This document shows positions 1-9,446 of a DNA stretch of 64,000 nucleotides, piece after piece. Location: NCBI GenBank assembly GCA_030248135.1, contig JASANC010001479.1:1-64000 (forward strand), in the 5' to 3' direction. The DNA comes from Theristus sp. LFF4_11 (taxonomy: Eukaryota > Nematoda > Chromadorea > Monhysterida > Xyalidae). The notes under the pieces were generated by a model. It searched no databases. It was given only the letters and a program-made list of their open reading frames with translations, and was not told the origin of the DNA. Within the stretch, counting starts at the first letter, position 1; each line of letters starts with the position of its first letter. Both the position numbers and the translations under genes were made by a program.

Positions 1-887
1 ACGCGGCGCAAAAATATAACTCTTATGTACTTGTATCCGTGTGCCTAGGGTTGTTAAAAAAAACAAAAATCGTCATTTTTGTTTTTTTTTTAAAAAAAAA
101 ATTTTTTTTTAAAAAAAAAAATTTCAAAAATCAAAGTTGTGCTAAATCAATCAGGGAGTCCGAAGAACCACATATGATATGCAAGCGCCTCCCGAATGAC
201 TCCCGTATGGCGGAACTTTGCAGATTTTGTTTTGGTGACCTCAATTACCCCTTTTCCAAACCGTCACCATGCCTCTTCTTGTGTTTTGACCTCCAAAACG
301 TCACTAATTGTCCCCAGCTAAGCTAATGCTAAAGTGAAGACAAACATACCGCCTTGAAATTCGATCAATTCTTCTGATGGTGTCGCGACGACACGACACG
401 AAGCAGCAACCAGACAACGTAGCGCTTGCAAACGGAGCAGCGAGCACAATCGGACGCTCTGCGAGGCGAATCGTCACCTTATCTGCATCGGAAATGGTAG
501 GCTAAGCTTTGGGACGCTCAAAAACTTCATCGCAGATGTTGTCGAAGCCTAAAATCAGTCGGTAAAACGGCCCAAAATCGACTGCTAAAGGTTTTACGAG
601 GTAAAATCAAAGAAAATTTTTGTTGAACTTTCGAAAAATTGTGCCAAAATTGAGGTTTTCAGAGCATATTAGAGGAAAATTTTTCGAATTTTTTTTTTAA
701 AAAAAAAAATCGGCATTTTTGTTTTTTTTTAATCACTTTTTTTTTTAAAAAAAAAAATTTTCATTTTTGTTTAACAACCCTACGTGTGCCACATCAGAGA
801 TTTGAAAATAGTTGTCAAGCCAAGTTTCTCACTGCTTAGGCAAAGCCATATTCCTCCTTTTATATGCGTCTTCCGCATTTTCAGATA
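1..887. mobile_element. Right part of a TIR element (same family as 17429-18455), interrupted by a hAT-like insertion
   Basis: Bases 1-45 and 783-887 together match the right half of the element at 18311-18455, with the same GCGGCGCAAAAATAT start and the same end in a GCATTTT-CAGATA terminus. The left half lies outside the window. The match is broken at 46-782 by a separate insertion. On the minus strand this copy lies in the intron that follows DDX20 exon 2. No transposase is visible. Confidence 0.75.
46..782. mobile_element. Non-autonomous hAT-like element with exact 8-bp TSD
   Basis: The element starts TAGGGTTGTTAAA and ends TTTAACAACCCTA, an inverted pair. It is flanked on both sides by the exact 8-bp duplication CGTGTGCC (38-45 and 783-790). 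Removing it restores a continuous copy of the host repeat. The ends are poly-A/poly-T rich and the interior has no transposase reading frame. The 8-bp duplication and TAGGG terminus are typical of hAT elements. Confidence 0.9.
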
Positions 888-991
888 ATATACTTCAAGT
901 CCCGCGACTAGTCAGAGAACAACCGTACCGAATTGCATTGAAATCTGATTCTTGAAGAACGCCAACAAATCGCACCGAATGAAAAACTCAC

Positions 992-1299
992 CAAGACCAA
1001 GTTTTCCAACCGGGATCGCCTTCAGCTGCACCGGCGACGGCCGCCGAAAGCCGGCCGATTTCAGACCGTCCAAGACGGGACGACTGAGTAGCAGCGCCGA
1101 GAATTCGCTTGACTCATATTGCAGGACGTCGCTGGTTCGCTCGCAACTGCAATCAATCAATACAAAAACTCTCATTTTTATCAATTCAGCATTTTTGTCA
1201 CCGTATCAGATTTGAAGTTCGGCTGTCTGAACTCTGACGTCCACAGTCCACTTACCATTCATCAAGATCATGCGCAACAAGCACTTCTCGGAATTTCAT
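992..1299 (-). CDS. DDX20: DDX20/Gemin3, exons 1 and 2 (start codon and Q motif), on the opposite strand to the rest of the gene
   Basis: Exon 1 is 1299-1256, starting at ATG (MKFREVLV), with donor GTAAGT after phase 2. Exon 2 is 1146-992, acceptor TTGCAG, donor GTGAGT after phase 1. Exon 2 encodes the Gemin3 N-terminus: [16 protein letters not shown], then the Q motif [11 protein letters not shown] (Gln at residue 55), ending in GLGLG-type sequence just before motif I. The open phase 1 is completed exactly by the plus-strand exon at 9447, which starts with the Walker A segment (QAKSGTGKT) and restores the family's [14 protein letters not shown] order. No other helicase exon is on this strand. 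As assembled, these exons cannot be cis-spliced to the rest, so this is an inversion, a misassembly, or an unusual trans-spliced arrangement. Identification is by remembered family motifs, not a search. Confidence 0.88.
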
Positions 1300-1532
1300 C
1301 GTTTCGCTCGCACTCGCACACAAAAGTTTATGATCAATTCTTAATTTTAAAAAAAATATTTTAAAAAATTCTTTTTTGGTCGGGTTTTTTTGATTGATTA
1401 AAAAAATAATAATTAAAAAAATCGGGATATTTATTTTTTTAGCCCACTGGCCTACGGAGGGGGGCTGCTCCTAAGCGTTATTTAGCTGTTTTTATCGCTT
1501 TTCAGCGTTTCAGGTATCTATATCTGTATCTA

Positions 1533-1749
1533 CAGTGGCGGCCAAAAGTGTTGGAACGCTGCGCGCGTGTTGCATCAGCCGTACAAACGCTGTTATAAGA
1601 ATTTATGGGCAACGTTGGGTCGAAAAGTGTCCCGTGAACCCAACGTTGCCCGTAAATTCTTATAAAAGCGTTTATACGGCGGATGCAATACGCGTGCAAT
1701 ACACAGCACACACACGCGCGCAGCGTTCCAACACTTTTGGCCGCTTCTG
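1533..1749. mobile_element. Palindromic Tc1/mariner-type MITE, 217 bp
   Basis: The left end CAGTGGCGGCCAAAAGTG and the right end CACTTTTGGCCGCTTCTG form terminal inverted repeats that continue for over 35 bp through GTTGGAACGCTGCGCGCG. TA dinucleotides flank both sides (1531-1532, 1750-1751). The inner part is also self-complementary around AACGTTGGG/CCCAACGTT. No coding capacity. Confidence 0.88.
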
Positions 1750-3174
1750 TATTTGTGTCATCAGTCAGCAGCCTAAAAAGTCTATTTTGGACCTGTGTGG
1801 ACTATTTTGTAAGGTACAATAAAAGGTACCTGTAACGTCAAAGGAAATTTTTGTTGAACTTTCCAAAAATGTGCCAAAAATGAGACTTTCAGAGCATCAT
1901 ATAGAAATTTGGAATTTTTTGGTTTTTAACTTTTTTTCTTGACTTTAAAAATTTTAATTTTTTTTAATTGCAACAAGCCCTGTTTCTTGCGGTTTCGCGT
2001 CTGGTAGGCGCATACCGCGGGTCCCAAGGCGTGTCAGTGTGACAAGGCCCGCGTTGCACATTCCAACAATCGTACAATGTACAAATGTGTGCGATGTACA
2101 GCAAAACGGTTGAATGTTTTTTCGTGGTGTTTGTTCAATAATCTTATGATAATAAATAAGTGTGATACACTTTTTATGTTTTGATTTGAGAGAAAAACTG
2201 CAAGTGGCAGGCCAATTGGTTCATCATGCGGAAATAAAAAATTCAACACCATTCATTAGTTATTATCTTTTTTGTGCGACTCAAAGCGTTTGCAGAAGTG
2301 GAAAATAAAATTAGTGTGATGCTTGATGTGGCAATTCAAAATGACCCACATGTAACAGTCATAAATAATCTCCAGTGACTAGGGACCACTTCACCAATTT
2401 TGAATTGCCGCGCCAACTGAATTCCTATCTGTGCGTGCGCGCATTAAGTCGCAGAACCAAAAGAAAAGATATAATGGTTACATACCTATTACCTATATCC
2501 TGGAATACTCAACCGAGATTCGGTTTTTTATTATGACATAAAATAATGAAGGTTTCGTTTTTTACTGTTGAAATCGAAAATAATAAAAATTGCGTACATA
2601 GTCAAAGGTTACGGTTTTTTATGAAAGTCGATCGCGGGTTGTGAGTCGCGCGAATGTTTGGAAACTCTATAACCAAAAAAGCAAAATCTCATGTGTCCCC
2701 AAAGCATTCTAGATTTTGCGTGCCAAGCTAACCTAAACAAACGCAGGTTTCGACTCACGTTCATTCAGTGCGAACAGTTTTTATGGTTTATTTTAGTTTT
2801 TTTCATCAATTTCTCTGTCTATCAGCAACTTTTTAGGTTCTGCGACTCAATGTTTTTGCAGACGTTGAAAGGAAACTATTTTCAATATTTATGCGGCAAT
2901 TCAAAATCGTTCAAGTGACTCTGTCGCTGTCCTAATTTAGGGGACTCGGATCAATTTGCCAATTTTGAATTTCCGCCTCATGCATGAAACTGTTTACCAT
3001 CTATGCGCGCATTGAGTCTCGGGACCAAAATTAAAGATTATACCTGAGCTTGTTATCGACCACGGAAGTTTTTGTAGACACACCCATATGGCGCAGGTAC
3101 CATGCGGGTGATACAGTGTGTTTCCACGGCTTATGATCAAGCACTCAAAGAATTTATCCGTACCGTGACATGTC
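1750..3174. other. Intergenic stretch with two MITE copies (2276-2452 and 2842-3020)
   Basis: Two ~180-bp copies of one MITE family lie here. Each starts TGCGACTCAA and ends in the inverse TTGAGTC or TTAAGTCGC. Each holds an inner hairpin made by GGCAATTCAAAAT and its complement. Further copies or fragments occur near 22000, 45890-46069 and 55521. The remaining sequence is AT-rich, and I see no gene in it. Confidence 0.65.
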
Positions 3175-4333
3175 TGAGCCGCGTTGTGTGCTGTGCCGCG
3201 TTGTGTGCTGGCTGTGCCGCGTTGTGTGCTGGCTGTGCCGCGTTGTGTGCTGTCCCGCGTAGTGTGTTGTCCCGCGTTGTGTGCTGTGCCGCGTTGTGTG
3301 CTGGCTGTGCCGCGTTGTGTGCTGTGCCGCGTTGTGTGCTGGCTGTGCCGCGTTGTGTGCTGTCCCGCGTAGTGTGTTGTCCCGCGTTGTGTGCTGTGCC
3401 GCGTTGTGTGCTATGCCGCGTTGTGTGCTGTGCCGCGTTGTGTGCTGTCCCGCGTTATGTGCTGTGCCGCGTTGTGTGCTGTGCCGCGTTGTGTGCTGTG
3501 CCGCGTTGTGTGCTGTCCCGCGTTGTGTGCTGTGCCGCGTTCTGTGCTGTGCCGCGTTGTGTGCTGTGCCGCGTTGTGTGCCGTGCCGCTTTGTGTGCTG
3601 TGCCGCGTTGTGTGCCGTGCCGCGTTGTGTGCTGTGCCGCGTTGTGTGCCGTGCCGCGTTGTGTGCTGTCCCGCGTTGCGTGCTGTCCCGTTTGTGTGCT
3701 GTGCCGCGTTGTGTGCTGTGCCGCGTTGTGTGCTGTCCCGCGTTGTGTGCTGTCCCGCGTTGTGTGCTGGCCGTGTCGCGTTGTGTGCTGTGCCGCGTTG
3801 TGTGCCGTGCCGCGTTGTGTGCTGTGCCGCGTTGTGTGCTGTGCCGCGTAGTGTGTTGTCCCGCGTTGTGTGCCGTGCCGTGTAGTGTGTTGTCCTGCGT
3901 TGTGTGCTGTGCCGCGTTGTGTGCTGTCCCGCGTTGTGTGCTGTCCCGCGTTGTGTGCTGGCCGTGCCGCCTTGTGTGCTGTCCCGCGTTGTGTGCTGTC
4001 CCGCGTTGTGTGCTGGCCGTGCCGCCTTGTGTGCTGTCCCGCGTTGTGTGCTGTCCCGTGTTGTGTGCTGTGCCGCGTTGTGTGCTGTGCCGCGTTGTGT
4101 GCTGTCCCGCGTTGTGTGCTGTCCCGTGTTGTGTGCTGTGCCGCGTTGTGTACTTTGCCGCGTTGTGTGCTGTCCCGCGTTGTGTGCTGTCCCGTGTTGT
4201 GTGCTGTGCCGCGTTGTGTACTTTGCCGCCTTGTGTGCTGTCCCGCGTTGTGTGCTGTCCCGTGTTGTGTGCTGTCCCGTGTTGTGTACTTTGCCGCGTT
4301 GTGTACTTTGCCGCGTTGTGTGCTGTCCCGCGC
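3175..4333. repeat. Minisatellite, 17-bp unit, about 65-68 copies
   Basis: The unit is GCCGCGTTGTGTGCTGT with variants (GTGCC/GTCCC, a GGCTGT insertion, GTACTTT for GTGCTGT). The unit length is not a multiple of three and contains no stop in most frames, so long spurious reading frames appear on both strands. The array ends about 170 bp before the receptor start codon at 4507. A flank (4334-4410) contains GACACGGACACGG and a GGACATTTTTTTCAGCG segment similar to 29060-29085, hinting that the array expanded inside an older element. Confidence 0.95.
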
Positions 4334-4506
4334 AAGACAGGACACGGACACGGCTTCGTGGGACACGCCACCGGGCAGGAACGAGTTCGGACATTTTTTT
4401 CAGCGTGTGAACCGAAAAATCGCCTTCGGCCAAAAAAAATTGAACCGCGGCATAACTATACAGCGGTTCCAAAAAGCTTGCCACCGACGTTCCACTGTCA
4501 CCCAAA

Positions 4507-6624
4507 ATGCCTCCAACAACCGACGAGTGTCCGAACCGCAGCGCGGCGGTCATCAATTGCACGGCAATGATGCTTCGAAACAACGGATTTCTGGTGGAAA
4601 CGGCGCTGCTGGCTTTGATCCTGGCCGTAGCCGTCGCGGGCAACGTTCTCGTCTGCCTGATCGTGACCACACAGCGCGCGATGCGCACTCCGACGAATTT
4701 ATTCTTGACGAACTTAGCGACGGCCGATTTGTTGTACGCGGCCGTGGGCATACCGGCGGCGTCGGTGAACGTTCTGAGAAACATCAATTGTATCACCGTC
4801 AGTGACGTGGTCGCAGACTGGTTGAAGTTGTCCATCCTGATGTTCTTGCGTAAGTGCGCATTTATTGTTGATGGTGAAGATGAACGGAAAAGTCATTTAC
4901 ACACGTAATTTCGAGCGGATACACACATGCGTGTTCGTTCAGTCGTCACTGATAAAATTGCGCCAAGAAATTGTCGGTGTTCTCGAAGTAACAAACGAGC
5001 TATAATGCTTCGAATCCAACAGATATCTGGTAGCTTTGAACATAGATGCGCCAAGACTTCTTGCTCTCTTTGACTATACTAGTTGTTCAACAATATTTAT
5101 GTGGCGTCCGTTGTTCCGTTACATGCTAGTTCATACAATTTCATGGTAGTTTCCTGCTTTTTTCGAAATAAAATGGATAGATAAACTTGTGTTTCGTGCC
5201 GAGAAAATTTTTTTTCACTGGTGTTCATTACAGTTTGGAGAAAATTGTAGCAATTAGCAATTGAGTTTTCAGCAACAAATCTGAACGTAGTTTAGACATG
5301 TTGAATGGGATACAAAATTTCAGGCGCCGTTTGCTGTGTCATTGTATTCACGCTGGTCGCGATCGCAGTCGAACGATACAACGCCATCTGTCGACCGATG
5401 AAATCGTTGCGGTGGCAGGTAAAACAACAACACGACAACAGAGATTGCTTGAAGTTTATAAAAACATATAGAATATATACATTGTAGAAGTCTAAAGAGT
5501 CTGGATACATTTTGTACCATTTCGGAGAGTCTGTTTTTGAAAATATAATCTTTTTCTTTTGAATATTCGCAGTGGTGTTGAAAAAGGTGCACAGTTTATG
5601 CAGTTCTCACTTTTTTTCAAAAAAAAAATTTACGCCCGTTGCACTGCACGGGCGCTTGCACATGAGGATGAGACGATTACGCAGTCGCTTTCTCAAACGA
5701 TTACAGAGTCGTTTACATGGATCCGCACATCGGCATTTTTTCTAAATCAACGTTTACAATGTTCTTTCCACAAAGCATACTTGACAAAGATGTAACATTA
5801 TGGACATTTGAATGGTCGTTCACATTACATGGAAGTTTACACAAACGTTTCCATGGACATTTACATTGACGTTTGCGTAAACTTTTTTTTGTTTTTAAGC
5901 AACAAAATGTGTACGTTTGCTTAGTACAGACATTAGTAAACGATGTAAACATCGGTGTAAGGTGTACGCATGTATGTCAACGCTCCTGCATTTAAACTTG
6001 TGCAGCAAAATTTTTAACTTTTGATGCAGACAAAATCGCACGCAAAGCGAATGATCGTCTACATTTGGGTCTGCGCGATTGTGTTTTCCGTTATTTACGG
6101 TGCAGCAGTGCAACTGGTACACAGGTGATTCGACACTCCGGTTCAATTGTCTGATGTTTAAAATTAAAAAGCTCTAATCTGAAGACAGTACAGTCTTACT
6201 TGTTAAGACAGTAATAGTCTCTCAAACAAACACCACACAGCGCGCATGCATACATGTACGATACAACGACAATATGAATATCCATCATGTCAGACTAGAA
6301 CTTTGCATTTTGTCTCTCTGGTCTCTTCTTTTATACTCTTGAAAATAGCTATTTCGTTACTTCATTAAATCGTTTTTTTTTCTCAAAGAGAAAGAATTCC
6401 GATATGCAACGGCGTCTCAAATGAACGCACGACAAGCTCGGCCTTGATCAACGTGCTGCAGCTGTTCACCGACGCGCTGTTTTTGTTGCACGTATTGTTC
6501 TTTTTGCTGTTCTACCTCGTGCCGGCCGTTGTAATGGGCACCCTGTACACGATGACAGCGCGCACGCTGCAACGATCGATCGAACGAGAAGCCAAGCCAG
6601 TAGAAATCAATCGAAATTCACTAC
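4507..6624 (+). CDS. Class A neuropeptide GPCR, CCK/sulfakinin-receptor-like, TM1-TM5 only
   Basis: Four exons in phase: 4507-4849, 5324-5418, 6030-6124, 6389-6624 (donor GTAAGT, open phase 1), giving 256 residues. The N-terminus has N-glycosylation sites (NRS, NCT). TM1 has GN (45-46), TM2 LATAD (70-74), the disulfide Cys before TM3 is Cys95, and TM3 ends in ERY (131-133). The second loop CRPMKSLRWQTKSHAKR is very like CCK receptors. TM4 is in exon 3, the ECL2 Cys is 184, and TM5 carries LVPAVVMG (Pro223). TM6 and TM7 should follow, but none is found before the satellite at 7420 or beyond. The last donor is intact, so the 3' exons are elsewhere or lost. Role by family: Gq-coupled peptide receptor in the plasma membrane. 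The class A call is firm; the subfamily is inferred from loop 2 and TM5. Confidence 0.85.
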
Positions 6625-6700
6625 GTAAGTCACCGCGCAGTGAAAATTTACATTTGAGTTTACAAAAAGTGCAAGTGGTTTATGCATTAGACTTTACATA

Positions 6701-7163
6701 CCGTATTACCCCCATTAAACCCCCCCCCCCCACACCATTAATCCCCCCCCCACCAATAAACCCCCACCCCCCCGACCAGTTTCCGAATAATCCCCCCCCC
6801 ACAAATAATCCCCCATGGGGGATTATTGGAGACCTGTTTGAAACACATACCCAGCGAATTCAGTGGCTGAATGCAGTGAAAATGATGAAATTGTGCTACC
6901 AAAGGCCCCAAATGGGTAGTTAATAGTAATTTCATTACAAAAGGCTGTTATAAAAGGAAATTGCTATGTAGAGTAGAAGTTTCTGCGACTTTCTTTTGCC
7001 TGCCATGCAATGTATTTTTGCCATTTTTCAACAAACCCCCACCCCTAGCATTTTTTGTAAATAACCCCCCCCCACCAATAATCCCCCCCCCACCAATAAA
7101 CCCCCACCCCTAAAAGTCGCTGACGTATTAATCCCCCATGGGGGTTTATTGGGGGTAATACGG
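6701..7163. mobile_element. TA-flanked foldback element with long C runs
   Basis: The left end CCGTATTACCCCCATTAAA and its inverse at the right end are flanked by TA on both sides (6699-6700, 7164-7165). The ends are followed by repeated CCCCCCACCAATAA-type blocks, and palindromic CCCCCATGGGGG centres occur inside. A second, inverted copy lies at 47329-47781. It sits in the open intron after the last visible receptor exon. No coding capacity. Confidence 0.85.
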
Positions 7164-7419
7164 TATTGATGTGCACTCAGAGAATCCATAAGTGTATTAC
7201 AAGATTAGTGGTCGGTTTACCACTAGAGTTTACAAAACTGCTCGTGGTTCACATTGACTTTTACGAAGTGTCAATCGCTTGACCGCTCTGGTATCACAAT
7301 AAATACGCAACACTCTTCACATATGCAAACTGTAAAAAGTCCGTGTTAACACAACGATGCACCACAAAGAATTGTTGATTCTTCCGTACGTACTTCCCGT
7401 TGGGCATCAGCGCACAGAA

Positions 7420-8440
7420 TTTTTCCATTTTTCGTTTTGGAGAGATGTCGTCAGCTTCCATAGCCGATTTACCCGAAATCGTCACGATTCGGTATCAAAA
7501 ATTGCTCACATTAGAAATTTAACCCAAAATCCGGGATCAGCGCATTGAATTACTCTGGACTACACGGGTTTCCAGTTTTTTGTTTTTAAACCGGTTTCGC
7601 CAATTTCCGCGGCCAATTCGCTCGAAATCGTCACAGTCAGCATACGCCAATTTCCACGGCCGATTCGCCTGAAATTGTCGAGATTCAGTATGTAGAGTGC
7701 TCACATAAGAAAACTAATCCAAAATACGTGATCTGCGCATTGAATTACCCTGGAAAACACCAATTTCTTGTTTTTCGTTTCTAAACCGATTTCGCCAATT
7801 TCCACGGCCGATTCGCCCTAAATCGTCACGATTCGGTAACTAGAGTTGCTCACATAAGAAAACTAACCCAAAATCCGTGATCAGCGCATTGAATTACCGC
7901 GGACTACACCAGTTTCTCATTTTTTTTGTTTTTGGACCGATTTCACCAATTTCCACGACCGATTCGGCCGAAATCGTCACGATTCAGTATCTAGAGTTGA
8001 TCACATAAGAAAACGAACCTAAAATTTGTGATCAGCGCATTGAATTACCCCCAACTACACCATTTTCCCATCTTTTGTTTTTGGACCGATTTCGCCAATT
8101 TCCACGGCCGATTCGCCCGAAATCGTCACGATTCAGTATTTAGAGTTGCTCACATAAGAAAACGAACCCAAAATCCGTGATCAGCGCATTGAATTACCCC
8201 GGACTACACCAGTTTCTCATTTTTTTGTTTTTGGGACCGATTTCGCCAATTTCCACGGCCGATTCGCCCGAAATCGTCACGATTCAGTATCTAGAGTTGC
8301 TCACATAAGAAAACTAATCCAAAATGCGTGATCAGCGCATTATATTATCCCCAATTACACCAGTTTCTCATTTTTTGTTTTTGGAACGATTTCGCCAATT
8401 TTCACGGCCGATTCGTCCGAAATCGTCACGATTTTAGTTA
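7420..8440. repeat. Satellite array, ~150-bp unit, about 7 copies
   Basis: The unit contains CACGGCCGATTCGCCCGAAA, then TCGTCACGATTCAGTATC, TGCTCACATAAGAAAAC, and GTGATCAGCGCATTGAATTA. The spacing of the TCACGATTC motif is about 150 bp. The same unit forms the array at 18540-19440 inside a DDX20 intron, in the same orientation. The array lies between the truncated receptor and the first plus-strand DDX20 exon, which makes it a candidate breakpoint or misjoin site. Confidence 0.9.
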
Positions 8441-9446
8441 TTTAACTGCTATTCCTTTATATTTAAAAAAATAAAGGTCAAATTCAAACTCTCCGCTGTT
8501 GGTTACCCCAGAAACTTTGTGATTTGTCAAATAACGGTTTGTTTCATTCGCAGAAGTCGCAAATACACGTCAAAATACGCGTTTTTCGTTATTTTGTGCA
8601 AAAAGGCTAAATTTTAAACCTTTTGGAGCATCGTAGAAAAAATGAATGCGAAATTTGAAAAATTTGGCAAATTTTACCTTAGGAAATGTTTTTATCTCAA
8701 CAGTCAAACTTTTCTTTATATCACTGAAACTGCGTACACATTTTATGACATGACCGAAAAAAAGGGGTATAGAAGAACAAACAGCGAATTCAGAATCGAT
8801 GTTTTGCGCACACAGCGTGTATAGAAGATCGCCACGAAAAAATTTCTAGTGCACACAGCATACCTATGGACTATCTACCTGTGTGCAGGAGAAAAATTTC
8901 TCAGCTCCTTTTTTGCTCACAATGCGAGGCACAGAAAGTTTGGAATTTTAGCGCGAACGACCAATGGGCCATATTATGCCTGCATCCGCTGTCCGCTCCG
9001 CTCCGCTTCGCTCGCGAATGGGCATGATAGGCTGCTTTATTCGAAAATGTTTCACCGAAACGAAGTCATGTGCTCTGAACCCGTTCAGATATTTGGCTGA
9101 TAGCTTTACGCAAAGAAATAAATGTAAAACATACAAGCGAAACTTTTGTTCTGGCCCTCGCGCGCGTCGCCAAGGGACCTCGTGGCCTGGTGGTAGTGCG
9201 TTAGACTATTGTCTGTGCGCCTGTGCACTCGGGGGGGGGGGTGGTCGAGGAGGCAGTTAATGACAGAAAACTCGATGGGCGCTCAACTCAATGACGTTCT
9301 GTACGCTTCTCTGGGTTAGCCCTGACTAAAAACATCGCCTAAAAATCCCAACACCAACCAAACGCTTTTTAAAGCCGATAACATTTCATTTCGTTCACAC
9401 TGTTCGAAGACATCCACAACATACACACCACCGTTACCGTTTCCAG
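8441..9446. other. Non-coding stretch before DDX20 exon 3
   Basis: No gene is seen. A CpG-rich imperfect hairpin (8960-9030, GCATCCGCTGTCCGCTCCGC) resembles a segment at 20222-20290. At 9176-9215 the phrase GTGGCCTGGTGGTAGTGCG looks like a tRNA A box, as in tRNA-derived SINEs, but no B box follows; a G run comes instead. DDX20 exon 3 starts at 9447 after acceptor TTCCAG. Confidence 0.4.

Noticed and set aside
3154..4835. Reading frames of 300-470 codons on both strands (Cys/Val/Arg-rich on plus, Thr/His/Gln-rich on minus)
   Set aside because: They are produced by the 17-bp minisatellite, are open in several phases at once and have no splice or start context. The minus frame also reads antisense through the receptor exon.
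9037..9130. SCALNPFRYLADSF, resembling the TM7 NPxxY region that the receptor lacks
   Set aside because: The preceding residues are not hydrophobic, the segment lies in a repeat-like CpG-rich hairpin, and no TM6 exon is nearby. Treated as chance.
9176..9260. Possible tRNA gene or SINE (GTGGCCTGGTGGTAGTGCG)
   Set aside because: There is an A-box-like phrase but no B box and no cloverleaf; a G run occupies the place of the T arm.
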